DNA from: Oleiagrimonas sp964608595
GTDB taxonomy: Bacteria > Pseudomonadota > Gammaproteobacteria > Xanthomonadales > Rhodanobacteraceae
Direction of reading: 5' to 3'
Assembly (NCBI GenBank): GCA_964608595.1
Contig: CAZSOU010000021.1
Span: forward strand, 1-35,204
DNA length: 35,204 bases
Under the pieces are notes generated by a model, which ran no database searches, had not been told where the DNA came from, and worked only from the letters and a program-made list of their open reading frames with translations. Below are positions 8,533 through 16,398 of the stretch, one piece after another. Numbering within the stretch: position 1 is the first letter of the stretch; each line of letters starts with the position of its first letter. Both the position numbers and the translations under genes were made by a program.

Positions 8533-9003
8533 ATGCAAGGCGACCAGAAAGTCATCGAATTTCTCAACACCCAGCTCACCAATGAGCTGACGGCGATCAA
8601 CCAGTATTTTCTGCACTCGCGCATGTATCGGCATTGGGGCTACAAGGAGCTGGCCGACCACGAATACGACGAGTCGATCGACGAGATGAAACATGCCGAC
8701 ATGTTGATCGAGCGGATCCTGTTCCTCGATGGCCTGCCGAACCTGCAACGCCTGGGCAAACTGCTGGTCGGCCAGACCCCGGTGGAAGCGATCGAATGCG
8801 ATTTGAAGCTGGAACATGCGGCGCTGGCCGACCTCAAGCCGGCGATCGCGCATTGCGAACAAACCGGCGATTACACCAGCCGCGTGCTGTTCGAGCAGAT
8901 CTTGAAGTCCGAGGAAGACCACATCGACTGGCTGGAAACACAGCAGGGTCTGATCGAAAGCCTTGGCGAAGCAATGTATCTGCAAAGCAAGATGGGCGAC
9001 TGA
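8533..9003 (+). CDS. bfr: Bacterioferritin
   Basis: This is a 156-residue subunit of the 24-mer iron store. All diiron ferroxidase ligands sit at canonical positions: Glu18, Glu51, His54, Glu94, Glu127 and His130. The heme ligand Met52 is present (EMKHADML), so this is a heme-binding Bfr rather than a plain ferritin. The gene lies downstream of its partner ferredoxin, with a possible -10 element TATAGT at 8495-8500 and the 11-mer CATTTGCGTTT (8461-8471) that also occurs in the bfd promoter. The convergent neighbour hemJ works in heme synthesis, which fits the heme need of Bfr. Confidence 0.95.
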   Translation: MQGDQKVIEFLNTQLTNELTAINQYFLHSRMYRHWGYKELADHEYDESIDEMKHADMLIERILFLDGLPNLQRLGKLLVGQTPVEAIECDLKLEHAALADLKPAIAHCEQTGDYTSRVLFEQILKSEEDHIDWLETQQGLIESLGEAMYLQSKMGD

Positions 9004-9036
9004 CGGAAGATGCCGGGCTGAAAAGCCCCGCATGTT

Positions 9037-9468
9037 TCAAAACGGCTGCACGATCACCATGATCACGATACCGATCAGCAGCAGCGCCGGTACTTCATTG
9101 AAAAGACGCAATGCACGACTGGTCCAGCGCAGGTTGTCGCGGGCCAGTTGTCGCGTCATGTGCACCAACACGAGGTGGTAGACAACCAGCAGCGCCACCA
9201 ACGCCAACTTGACGGGAAACCAGCCGCGCGCGAACAGGTAAGCCGGGTCGTGCGTGCTCCACCAGCCCACCAGCAGCAGACCGAACAACACGGTCAACAC
9301 CGCACCGATATGCGTGATGCGCAAAAGGCGCCGCTCCATCACCTTGAAACGTTCGCGTACGACGGACTCGGTCGCTTCCACGTGATAGATGAAAAGGCGC
9401 GGCAGGTAGAACAGGCCGGCGAACCAGGTCACCGCGAAAATCACGTGAAAGGCTTTCAGCCAGAGCAT
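9037..9468 (-). CDS. hemJ: Protoporphyrinogen IX oxidase HemJ
   Basis: HemJ is the membrane enzyme that oxidises protoporphyrinogen IX to protoporphyrin IX in many bacteria lacking HemG and HemY. The 143-residue protein has four hydrophobic segments and the family motifs LKAFHVIFAVTWFAGLFYLP with His8, RRLLRITHIG and GWFPVKL with Lys87. The start is taken at MLWLKAFHV (9468), where homology begins. A second ATG three codons upstream (9477) is possible but has no spacing for its own ribosome site. It converges on bfr with only 33 bp between the stops. Confidence 0.88.
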   Translation of the reverse strand: MLWLKAFHVIFAVTWFAGLFYLPRLFIYHVEATESVVRERFKVMERRLLRITHIGAVLTVLFGLLLVGWWSTHDPAYLFARGWFPVKLALVALLVVYHLVLVHMTRQLARDNLRWTSRALRLFNEVPALLLIGIVIMVIVQPF

Positions 9469-9542
9469 GGGCACCATTCCCGGAAAAAGGAAAAAACGTC
9501 GCTCGGCACGACATCGGCATGGCATTTCGTTTTTGCATGCCC

Positions 9543-9619
9543 GCGGGAGCGCATCTCATGCGCGACCACGCAGAGCCGCGTCGGAGCCATGGGTCATCGC
9601 GCATGAGATACGCTCCTGC
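9543..9619. repeat. REP-like inverted pair 1
   Basis: GGAGCGCATCTCATGCGCGA at 9546-9565 and its reverse complement at 9597-9616 match at 19 of 20 bases, with 31 bases between them; similarity extends 3 bases further out on both sides. Each unit also has an internal stem GCGCAT-CTC-ATGCGC. The GCAGGAGCGC head resembles REP elements common in Xanthomonadales. It lies in the divergent gap between hemJ and the DUF6776 gene. A second pair with the same core is at 24322-24404. Confidence 0.7.
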
Positions 9620-9702
9620 ACGACATCGACCTGTGGCGCCGCCCGCCGATCCGAGCTTGCGCCAGTATAGGTGACGCGCGCGACGTTTCCGTGCGGCGGT
9701 TC

Positions 9703-9733
9703 CTTGACGCTCCGTTCAGGCAATGGCTAACTA
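9703..9733 (+). promoter_or_regulatory. Possible promoter of the DUF6776-bactofilin pair
   Basis: TTGACG at 9703-9708 and TAACTA at 9728-9733 are separated by 19 bases. They fall inside the longest open frame, which is one reason to prefer the downstream TTG start at 9760. Confidence 0.3.
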
Positions 9734-9759
9734 CTCTTTTTGCATTCCGGCTCGAGCAT

Positions 9760-10506
9760 TTGAGTACCCGTCCGCCACCCCGCTATGTCGTCCAGACCGA
9801 GGACGACCCGGCCGCGCGCCGTAAACGCTGGTTGTGGCTGGCGCTGATCTGGTTGCTCAGCCTGGTCGTGGTGGGCGGCGGCGCGTATTGGATCGCCGGC
9901 AGCAACGCACTGGTTTCAGACCATGGCGACGGCGGCGCCCCGCGCCAGTTGCAACGGCAGAACGACGACCTCAAGCAGCAGGTGGCGACCTTGTCGCGTT
10001 CACTGCAGGTGTCGCAGGTGGCGACGCAGTCGCTCAAGGACACGCTGGCCAAGCGCGAAGAAAAGATCAACGGCCTGCGCGCGGACCTGGCGTTCTACAG
10101 CCACCTCATCGGCGGAGGCGCGCAGCATCACGGCTTGCGTATTCAGGATGTGCACCTGACGCCGGTCGACGATTCGCGCGCCTGGAACATCACCATCACC
10201 CTCACCCACAACGTCAAACGCGGCAGTGATGTGAAGGGAACCGTCAAGGTTGCCGTGCAAGGCATCCTCAAAGGCAAATTGACGCGCCTGTCCTGGCACA
10301 CACTCAGTGGCGATTCCGAGGCCGACGGTCTCGACTTCGAGTTTCGCTATTTCCAGCAAGTGCATGGCACATTGATGCTGCCCGAAGGGTTCACCCCCAA
10401 TCGGATCCGTGTCGATGCCAATCCGACACAGGGCAAAACCGCCGTCCGGCAGTTGGATTGGAGCGACGCACTCAAGAAGATGGAGAACAATCATGTTCAG
10501 CAATAG
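9760..10506 (+). CDS. DUF6776-type membrane-anchored coiled-coil protein
   Basis: About 248 residues from the chosen TTG start. A short cytoplasmic N-terminus (STRPPPRYVVQTEDDPAARR) is followed by one membrane span (WLWLALIWLLSLVVVGGGAYW), a coiled coil of about 55 residues (QRQNDDLKQQVATLSRSLQ onward), and a periplasmic C-terminal domain of about 120 residues with beta-rich sequence (WNITITLTHNVKRG, GLDFEFRYFQQVHG). This is a family of unknown function in gammaproteobacteria. The frame is open back to GTG 9691, which adds 23 residues; TTG 9760 is preferred because the added part looks non-coding and a promoter-like pair lies within it. It overlaps the bactofilin gene by 14 bp, so the two are probably one operon and may act together at the envelope. 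Confidence 0.65.
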   Translation: MSTRPPPRYVVQTEDDPAARRKRWLWLALIWLLSLVVVGGGAYWIAGSNALVSDHGDGGAPRQLQRQNDDLKQQVATLSRSLQVSQVATQSLKDTLAKREEKINGLRADLAFYSHLIGGGAQHHGLRIQDVHLTPVDDSRAWNITITLTHNVKRGSDVKGTVKVAVQGILKGKLTRLSWHTLSGDSEADGLDFEFRYFQQVHGTLMLPEGFTPNRIRVDANPTQGKTAVRQLDWSDALKKMENNHVQQ

Positions 10507-10960
10507 CCCGCGCAAATCCGGCGAGTCCCGCCACCAGGGCCCGTCCGGCGACACCAGTCTGATCGCCCGCGGCACCATGATCCGCGGCGACGTCGAATTT
10601 GTCGGCGCGCTGCACCTCGATGGCAGCATCGAAGGGGCGGTGTTGGCCGCCGACGAGGCCGATGCGGTATTCACGCTCAGCGCCGAAGGCCGGGTCACGG
10701 GTGAAGTGCGTGTGCCCAGTGCCGTCATCAATGGCACGGTCAAAGGCAACATCATTGCCGCCGACAGGCTGGAACTGGCCGCCGAAGCACGGGTGGAGGG
10801 CGATGTGCACTACCGTGTACTGGAAATGGCCGCCGGCGCGTCGGTCAATGGCCGCATGATGCATCTGGCAGACGAAGCGCCGCGGCAGTTGACCGGCCCC
10901 AGCGAGGAACCGATCGACGAGGAGCCCGCACCCGAAGCCGCACTGACAGACGTCGACTGA
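10493..10960 (+). CDS. Bactofilin (polymer-forming cytoskeletal protein)
   Basis: The 155-residue protein is a bactofilin, a self-polymerising beta-helical scaffold that positions cell-wall enzymes. The central domain (about residues 20-115) shows the repeated short beta-strand pattern: TSLIARGTMIRGDVEF, GALHLDGSIEGAV, GRVTGEVRVPSAVINGTVKG, then AEARVEGDVHYRVLEMAAGA. N- and C-terminal tails are polar and disordered-looking; the C-terminus is acidic. GGAG at 10482-10485 supports ATG 10493, inside the end of the DUF6776 gene, so the two are likely translationally coupled. No M23 peptidase, a frequent bactofilin partner, is beside it. Confidence 0.88.
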   Translation: MFSNSPRKSGESRHQGPSGDTSLIARGTMIRGDVEFVGALHLDGSIEGAVLAADEADAVFTLSAEGRVTGEVRVPSAVINGTVKGNIIAADRLELAAEARVEGDVHYRVLEMAAGASVNGRMMHLADEAPRQLTGPSEEPIDEEPAPEAALTDVD

Positions 10961-11107
10961 GAGTCTGCAGGAATCCGCGCTCCCGTGGGGCGAAGCGTGT
11001 GTCGCGCCGTGCGCGTCGGAGGGCTTGATGCCGCCGCTGCCTGCCATCATGTAACCTGTAGCAGGCCGCCCTTTCCGGCGGCGCCGACAACTTTGCAGGT
11101 TCGAGCC

Positions 11108-11479
11108 ATGTCCACATCCACGCAAACCACTCCGGATTACCGCAGCCATGGCGTGCCGCTGGACTTCACCGCAGCGGCGGCGCACAAGGTGCGCGAGCTG
11201 ATTGATGAAGAAGGCAACGCGGCATTGAAATTGCGCGTGTACATCAATGGCGGCGGTTGTTCGGGTTTCCAGTACGGCTTCACCTTCGACGAAGATCAGG
11301 CCGACGACGATCTGGCGATCGATCGCGACGGCGTGCGTCTGCTGGTCGATCCGCTGTCGCTGCAGTACCTGACCGGCGCCGAGGTTGATTACGCCGAGTC
11401 ATTGAGCGGCGCGCAGTTCGTCATTCGCAATCCCAACGCGCGCACGACCTGCGGTTGCGGATCGTCGTTTTCGATCTGA
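11108..11479 (+). CDS. erpA: Iron-sulfur cluster insertion protein ErpA
   Basis: This A-type carrier hands Fe-S clusters to target apoproteins such as isoprenoid-synthesis enzymes. The 123-residue protein has the three invariant cysteines: Cys51 in GGGCSGFQYGF, and Cys115 and Cys117 in TTCGCGSSF. YINGGGCSGFQYGFTFDE and the acidic loop DEDQADDD are characteristic of ErpA rather than IscA. ATG 11108 is chosen because homology begins in PDYRSHGVPLDFT; the frame is open a further 41 codons upstream without homology. nudC begins 9 bp after the stop. Confidence 0.92.
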   Translation: MSTSTQTTPDYRSHGVPLDFTAAAAHKVRELIDEEGNAALKLRVYINGGGCSGFQYGFTFDEDQADDDLAIDRDGVRLLVDPLSLQYLTGAEVDYAESLSGAQFVIRNPNARTTCGCGSSFSI

Positions 11480-11488
11480 GGGCGCGCC

Positions 11489-12448
11489 ATGCCCGGATTG
11501 CCGGTCGGGAAACAGCCGAACACGTTTGCCGACCTGACGCTGGATCGTGCCGCCGAGCATCGTGACGATGCCGAATGGCTGGCGGCACGCGAAGCCGACG
11601 CAACAGCGCGATTCATGTACCTGGATGCGGATCTGCGTCTGGCCGTCGACGCCAAAACCGACGCGCCGCTTTGGATTGATGCCGGGCAGCGCCGGCGCCT
11701 GTTCGGCAGTCAGCCGGCGAGTCTGCTCGGAACGCGTGCGGAGCACACGTATTTCTTGTTGCATGATCGCGATGGCGCGGCGCCCCTGACCGACACGGAC
11801 GCGCCGTCACCGACCTGGCAAAGTCTGCGTGAAGCCGGCATGCACCTCGACCCGTTTCACGCCGGCTTGTTCGCTTATGCCTGTGGCCTGGCCCAGTGGC
11901 AGACCCTGACACGTTATTGCCGGACCTGCGGCACACCGCTGGCGTATGCATCGGCCGGTCATCGCGCCGTATGCCGCAACCCCGATTGCGCGGCGATGCA
12001 GTTTCCGCGCACCGATCCGGCCATCATCGTGATCGTCGAACATGACGGCGCCTGTCTGCTCGGCCGCCAGGCGAGCTGGCCGGCAGGGCGCTATTCCACC
12101 CTGGCCGGTTTCGTGGAGCCGGGTGAAACGCTGGAGAACGCGGTACGTCGCGAAGTGTCCGAAGAGGCCGGCGTCGACGTGCTGGAGTGCCGTTACCATT
12201 CCTCGCAACCCTGGCCGTTCCCGGCGTCGCTGATGGTCGGCTTCACGGCCACGGCCCGGGGCCGTGACATCACCTTGCGCGACGGCGAACTGGAACACGC
12301 ACGCTGGTTCACGCCCACTGACATCGTGGCCGGGGTGGAAGAGGGCAGTCTTTTGCCATCCTCGCGGGTGTCGGTGGCCTGGCGGCTGCTGGCCGACTGG
12401 ATGCAACTGCGCGCCGGCATCGACCTTTCGCGTATTCGTCGCCCCTGA
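11489..12448 (+). CDS. nudC: NAD(P)H diphosphatase / RNA de-NADding enzyme NudC
   Basis: NudC hydrolyses NADH to NMNH and AMP and removes NAD caps from RNA. The 319-residue protein has an N-terminal domain, a zinc ribbon with Cys144, Cys147, Cys162 and Cys167, and a complete Nudix box at 207-229 (G-x5-E-x7-REVSEEAGV). The subfamily hallmark SQPWPFPASLM follows the box. The start MPGLPVGKQPNTFADLTLDRA lies 9 bp after erpA, suggesting joint transcription. With rppH, the window holds two Nudix enzymes acting on RNA 5' ends. Confidence 0.93.
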   Translation: MPGLPVGKQPNTFADLTLDRAAEHRDDAEWLAAREADATARFMYLDADLRLAVDAKTDAPLWIDAGQRRRLFGSQPASLLGTRAEHTYFLLHDRDGAAPLTDTDAPSPTWQSLREAGMHLDPFHAGLFAYACGLAQWQTLTRYCRTCGTPLAYASAGHRAVCRNPDCAAMQFPRTDPAIIVIVEHDGACLLGRQASWPAGRYSTLAGFVEPGETLENAVRREVSEEAGVDVLECRYHSSQPWPFPASLMVGFTATARGRDITLRDGELEHARWFTPTDIVAGVEEGSLLPSSRVSVAWRLLADWMQLRAGIDLSRIRRP

Positions 12449-12510
12449 TCCCTGTTTCCGGCGATCAGCGCCCGTACAATCATGCATTACATGCGCGGAG
12501 AACCGACACG

Positions 12511-13380
12511 ATGACCTTCCGATTTCTTGCCGTGGTGATCGCCTTGCTGCTGGTGGCATGGGTGCCGCAGTTGCGCGGATGGCGCGACTGGCGCTGGTTC
12601 GCGCACTGGACGCGAATGTGCGGCAACCTGCACGGTGCGATGCGGGTACTGCTGGTGGTGGCGCCACCGGCGATCGCGGTGGCTGTCGTCGGTGCACTGC
12701 TTGCCGACGACGGCTGGATGGCGCTGATCTGGCTGATTTTTTCCGTGCTGGTGCTGGTGTATACGCTCGGCCCACGCTACCTGGACGCCGATATCGATGC
12801 CGTCGTGCATGCCGATGGCCTCGCCGAACGCGAGGCGGCGGCGCAACACCTGCGCGCACATGGTGACGATGACACCGCCATGCCTCTCGAGTCGCCTGCA
12901 CTGGTCGAGGCCAGCGTGTACTCGTCGCTGCAACGGCGCTTCGGAGTGCTGTTCTGGTTCGTGGTGCTCGGGCCCGGCGGCGCCATGTTGTATCGGCTGG
13001 CCCAGCGTCTGCGTGACACGCCGGATACCGATGCCGACAGCCGCGGTGCCGCACGCCGTTTCGCCGACACCATGGACTGGCCGGCGGCGCATTTGATGGT
13101 GTTCGCCATGGCGCTGGTGTCCAATTTCGATGCTGTCATTGGTACCTGGCGCGCATGGCATCAATCGCCCACGCGTTCGCCGTGGACGTTCGAAACGGGG
13201 TTTCTGGGTGCGGTCGCGCGTGCCGGCGTGGATGCCGACGTCGAAGCCGGCGACGAAGGCGTGCCCGATACCGCCGACCCCTTGCTGGAACTGACGGACA
13301 CCAAACGTCTGTTGTGGCGGGTCCTGCTGGTGTGGCTGGCCGTGCTGGCGCTGTTGGTGCTGGCCGGTTGGACCACCTGA
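12511..13380 (+). CDS. ampE: AmpE-like inner-membrane protein
   Basis: The 289-residue protein has four or more membrane spans: residues 5-20, about 45-65, 70-85 and 270-287, with a further one near 150. AmpE is linked to beta-lactamase induction together with AmpD and resembles the CobD/CbiB membrane fold. Motifs such as PRYLDADIDAVV, LVEASVYSSLQRRFGVLFWF, GPGGAMLYRLAQRLRD and MDWPAAHLMVFAMALVSNFD are characteristic. No ampD is next to it. It converges on mnmG with 37 bp between the stops, where a small CGGAC/GTCCG stem may separate the transcripts. Confidence 0.85.
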   Translation: MTFRFLAVVIALLLVAWVPQLRGWRDWRWFAHWTRMCGNLHGAMRVLLVVAPPAIAVAVVGALLADDGWMALIWLIFSVLVLVYTLGPRYLDADIDAVVHADGLAEREAAAQHLRAHGDDDTAMPLESPALVEASVYSSLQRRFGVLFWFVVLGPGGAMLYRLAQRLRDTPDTDADSRGAARRFADTMDWPAAHLMVFAMALVSNFDAVIGTWRAWHQSPTRSPWTFETGFLGAVARAGVDADVEAGDEGVPDTADPLLELTDTKRLLWRVLLVWLAVLALLVLAGWTT

Positions 13381-13417
13381 AAATTCAACGCGGGACGGAC
13401 GTGGGTCCGCTTGTGAT

Positions 13418-15298
13418 TCAGGCTGCCTGCTGGCGGCGTTTCAGGTGGACCAGCAACAGCGAAATCGCCGCCGGCGTCACGCCGCTGATGCGCGTAGCCT
13501 GACCGATGCTGTCCGGTTGCACGCGTTTCAGCTTGGTCAGCACTTCGGCGGACAGGCCGCGCACCGCGTCGTAATCGAAATCGGCCGGAATGACGGTGTT
13601 TTCGTGTCGTCGCAGGCGCTCGATGTCCTCGCGCTGACGCTCCAGGTAACCGGCATATTTGGCCTGCACCTCCACTTGTGCCGCCGCTTCGGCAGCCTCG
13701 AGCGGTGGACCGAAACCCGCGGTTGCGGTGAGTTTGGCATAGTCGAGTTCGGGCCGCCGCAACAAATCCAGGCCGTTGGCTTCGCGCTGCAGGGTGATGG
13801 CGTATCGATCCTTGAGCGCCGTGCCCAGGGCATTGTCCGGTGTGGCCCACAGCGCTTTCAGACGCGCCGATTCGGCGACCACGGCATCGCGCTTGCGGCG
13901 CATGGCGTCGAAACGTTCGCCGGACACCAGGCCCAGGTCGTGACCGATTTCGGTCAGGCGCAGATCGGCATTGTCCTCGCGCAACGACAGCCGATATTCC
14001 GCACGCGAAGTGAACATGCGGTACGGCTCGAGGGTGCCGTTGCTGGTCAGATCGTCCACCAGCACGCCCAGATAAGCCTCGTCGCGACGCGGATACCAGG
14101 GCTCACGCCCGCGCACGGCCAGTGCGGCGTTCAGGCCTGCCAGCAACCCTTGTGCGGCGGCTTCCTCGTAGCCGGTGGTGCCGTTGATCTGGCCGGCAAA
14201 ATACAAACCCTCGATGGTTTTCGTGGCAAGCCACGGGTGCAGACCGCGCGGATCGAAATAGTCGTATTCGATGGCGTAGCCGGGGCGCGTGATGTGCGCG
14301 TTCTCGAAGCCGGCGATGGAATGCACCAGCGCCATCTGCGCATCGAACGGCAACGACGTGGAAATGCCGTTGGGATAGATTTCCGGGGTGTCCAGGCCTT
14401 CCGGCTCGATGAAGATCTGGTGCGAAGACTTGTCGGCGAAACGCACCACCTTGTCTTCGATGGACGGGCAGTAACGCGGTCCGGTGCCTTCGATCTGCCC
14501 GGAAAAAAGAGGCGAACGGTCCAGTGCGCCACGAATGATGTCGTGGGTACGCTCCGACGTGTGGGTGATCCAGCAATCGACCTGACGCGGATGTTCGTCG
14601 TGTGTGCCGAGATAGGAAAACACCGGCAGCGGATCGTCGCCGCACTGGCGCGCGAGATTTCCATAATCGATGCTGCGCCCGTCGATGCGTGGCGGCGTGC
14701 CGGTCTTGAGACGTTCGGCGGCAACCGGCAATTCACGCAGACGCCTGGCCAACGTCGAGGCGGGCGGATCACCGGCGCGTCCCCCCGCGTATTGCGATGC
14801 GCCGATATGAATGCGTCCCGCCAGAAACGTACCCACCGTCATCACCACGGCACGTGCGCGAAATGTCAGCCCCATCTGCGTGACAACACCCGTGACGCGA
14901 CCGCTTTCGATGACCAGATCGTCCACGCCCTGTTGAAATATCTCCAGATTCGGCTGCGATTCCACGCACTGGCGGATGGCGGCCTTGTAGAGCACGCGAT
15001 CGGCTTGGCAACGAGTCGCTCGCACGGCCGGACCCTTGGATGCATTCAGTGTGCGCCATTGGATGCCGGCGCAGTCGGCCGCATGGGCCATGGCGCCGCC
15101 CAGCGCATCGATTTCCTTGACCAGGTGTCCTTTGCCGATGCCGCCGATGGCCGGATTGCAGCTCATCTGGCCGATGGTTTCGATGTTGTGGGTCACCAGC
15201 AACGTGCGCACACCGGTTCGCGCGGCGGCCAGTGCGGCCTCGGTGCCGGCATGACCGCCGCCGATGACGATGACGTCATATGTCACAGAATGCAGCAT
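13418..15298 (-). CDS. mnmG: tRNA uridine-34 5-carboxymethylaminomethyl modification enzyme MnmG
   Basis: MnmG (GidA) works with MnmE and uses FAD to build the cmnm5 group on wobble uridines. The 626-residue length is typical. The N-terminus holds the FAD dinucleotide fold YDVIVIGGGHAGTEAALAAA, followed by CNPAIGGIGKGHLVKEIDALGG with the conserved cysteine, GTPPRIDGRSIDY, RPGYAIEYDYFDPRGL, GLYFAGQINGTTGYEEAA and RMFTSRAEYRLSLREDNAD. The start is ATG 15298 (MLHSVTYDVIVIGG); 21 further upstream codons are open but not conserved. It converges on ampE, with a 631-bp upstream gap. Confidence 0.97.
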   Translation of the reverse strand: MLHSVTYDVIVIGGGHAGTEAALAAARTGVRTLLVTHNIETIGQMSCNPAIGGIGKGHLVKEIDALGGAMAHAADCAGIQWRTLNASKGPAVRATRCQADRVLYKAAIRQCVESQPNLEIFQQGVDDLVIESGRVTGVVTQMGLTFRARAVVMTVGTFLAGRIHIGASQYAGGRAGDPPASTLARRLRELPVAAERLKTGTPPRIDGRSIDYGNLARQCGDDPLPVFSYLGTHDEHPRQVDCWITHTSERTHDIIRGALDRSPLFSGQIEGTGPRYCPSIEDKVVRFADKSSHQIFIEPEGLDTPEIYPNGISTSLPFDAQMALVHSIAGFENAHITRPGYAIEYDYFDPRGLHPWLATKTIEGLYFAGQINGTTGYEEAAAQGLLAGLNAALAVRGREPWYPRRDEAYLGVLVDDLTSNGTLEPYRMFTSRAEYRLSLREDNADLRLTEIGHDLGLVSGERFDAMRRKRDAVVAESARLKALWATPDNALGTALKDRYAITLQREANGLDLLRRPELDYAKLTATAGFGPPLEAAEAAAQVEVQAKYAGYLERQREDIERLRRHENTVIPADFDYDAVRGLSAEVLTKLKRVQPDSIGQATRISGVTPAAISLLLVHLKRRQQAA

Positions 15299-15544
15299 GG
15301 GCGGCCTCTCGCAAACGTTTCCAATGGTGTGATGCAACAAGTTCGACCGACGCTGGACCATGCCGGGAAAGCGAGCCGCGCTGCGCTTCCGTGGAGGCCG
15401 GGGGTTGTGTGCACTGCGTCACAGATCGACGCGCCGGTCAGACAACCATTCTACGACAACCGCCACCACGGCTGCGCTGGCATGGAAGGTGCATTCTTGT
15501 TCATGCACTTTCTCCGGGCGGACGCACGCTGCAAGCGTTGCCGA

Positions 15545-15706
15545 GGCCGACATTACAGGGGTCGGCCGTGCGCCGGGGAAAGGAAGCGCCAGCGCGCGCA
15601 AGGCGCGCGAACGAACAGGGAAAGGGGGAAGAGGAATCTGGCGCCCGGCGGTCTCAGGAACAGGGGGAATCCAGGATGACCGTGTGCCGGGCGCCAGAAA
15701 CTTTTT
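15545..15706 (+). ncRNA. Candidate GGA-rich structured sRNA (CsrB/RsmZ-like)
   Basis: In the 631-bp gap between mnmG and the lipoprotein gene there is no convincing protein gene, but the plus strand holds three hairpins in a row. They are GGCCGAC/GTCGGCC (15545-15567), CGCGCGC/GCGCGCG (15593-15609) and a perfect 13-bp stem TCTGGCGCCCGGC/GCCGGGCGCCAGA (15637-15649 with 15686-15698). The last is followed by T5 at 15702-15706, as in an intrinsic terminator. Eight GGA motifs fall within 100 bases (15577-15676), in linkers and in the last loop, including CAGGAAC and CAGGATG, the latter identical to the CsrB repeat core. This pattern suits an RNA that titrates CsrA/RsmA. No clear promoter was found, so the 5' end is a guess. 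Confidence 0.42.
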
Positions 15707-15855
15707 GACTGATACCTACTGCATGCAGCAAGACCGGTGCGGCCTTGTTGCGTTCGGCTCGAGATCTATCCTGCCAAAATTCGGGTGAACAAATCGTGAC
15801 TCGTTGCGGCAAAATGCGACGTAATGCGTCACTTCGGCAGGAAGGACGTTGCAAG

Positions 15856-15871
15856 TGTGATCTCAGTCACA
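15856..15871. promoter_or_regulatory. Perfect CRP/Clp-type palindrome
   Basis: TGTGA at 15856-15860 and TCACA at 15867-15871 with a 6-base spacer match the CRP/Clp consensus perfectly. Just upstream, at 15810-15830, is a second dyad around GACG/CGTC with ATGCG repeats. No gene starts nearby on either strand: the lipoprotein gene ends 59 bp away and mnmG starts over 500 bp away on the other side. It may drive an unannotated transcript. Confidence 0.6.
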
Positions 15872-15929
15872 ATCGAGGCGTCGGCAAAATTCCCTTCATC
15901 TGTCTGGCTTCAGCCTGTTTTCATGTTTG

Positions 15930-16274
15930 TCAACGCCGGTGATGGCGCTGGTGACCACGGGACCGGTGCCCGCGATGATGCTGGCGATGATGGACTCTGC
16001 TGCGCCGGTGATGGCGATAGCGCCGCGCGTGATGGCGAGGGTGACTGGTGTAAGTGACGCCAAAGCCGACACTGCCCCAACCCGGGCCCCAGCCCCAGGG
16101 TGTGCCGTAAGCATCGCCGTAAACCACGGTATCGGCGTTGCCGTAAGCCGACTGCCCCGCGTAATAGCCGCCGCCGTCCACGGTGGCGCTGTAGCGATAC
16201 GGTTGGCTGACACATCCGCCGAGGATGAGCATCGATGACACGGCAAGCAGAAGGGTGGTCAAACGTCGTTTCAT
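15930..16274 (-). CDS. Small lipoprotein with histidine/arginine-rich tail
   Basis: The 114-residue protein begins with a lipoprotein signal (MKRRLTTLLLAVSSMLILGGC), with the lipobox LGGC placing the lipidated residue at Cys21. The mature part has a Gly/Tyr/Trp-rich middle (GDAYGTPWGWGPGWGSVG) and a tail from residue 78 that is almost only His, Arg and Ser/Gln, with 13 histidines in 37 residues. This suggests metal or polyanion binding, but no family function is recognised. A longer open frame runs upstream into pepN, but the signal peptide fixes the start at 16274. Plus-strand frames over this region are low-complexity mirrors of the tail. It is 124 bp downstream of pepN. Confidence 0.75.
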   Translation of the reverse strand: MKRRLTTLLLAVSSMLILGGCVSQPYRYSATVDGGGYYAGQSAYGNADTVVYGDAYGTPWGWGPGWGSVGFGVTYTSHPRHHARRYRHHRRSRVHHRQHHRGHRSRGHQRHHRR

Positions 16275-16398
16275 GGGGAAGCCTCGCAAATGGCGCCGGA
16301 AATCGGGGCGACCACGACTATCAACGCGTTGCGAGGGCATGCGTTGACCTTGCGCCCGCAACCGTGTTTCGGTGGAACGTTGCACCGTCCGCAACGAA

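Noticed and set aside
13445..15679. 744-codon plus-strand frame opposite mnmG
   Set aside because: Antisense shadow of a highly conserved gene; no domain motifs.
15927..16238. Plus-strand frame as the target of the CRP box
   Set aside because: It is the low-complexity mirror of the His-rich lipoprotein tail, with no ribosome site or family.
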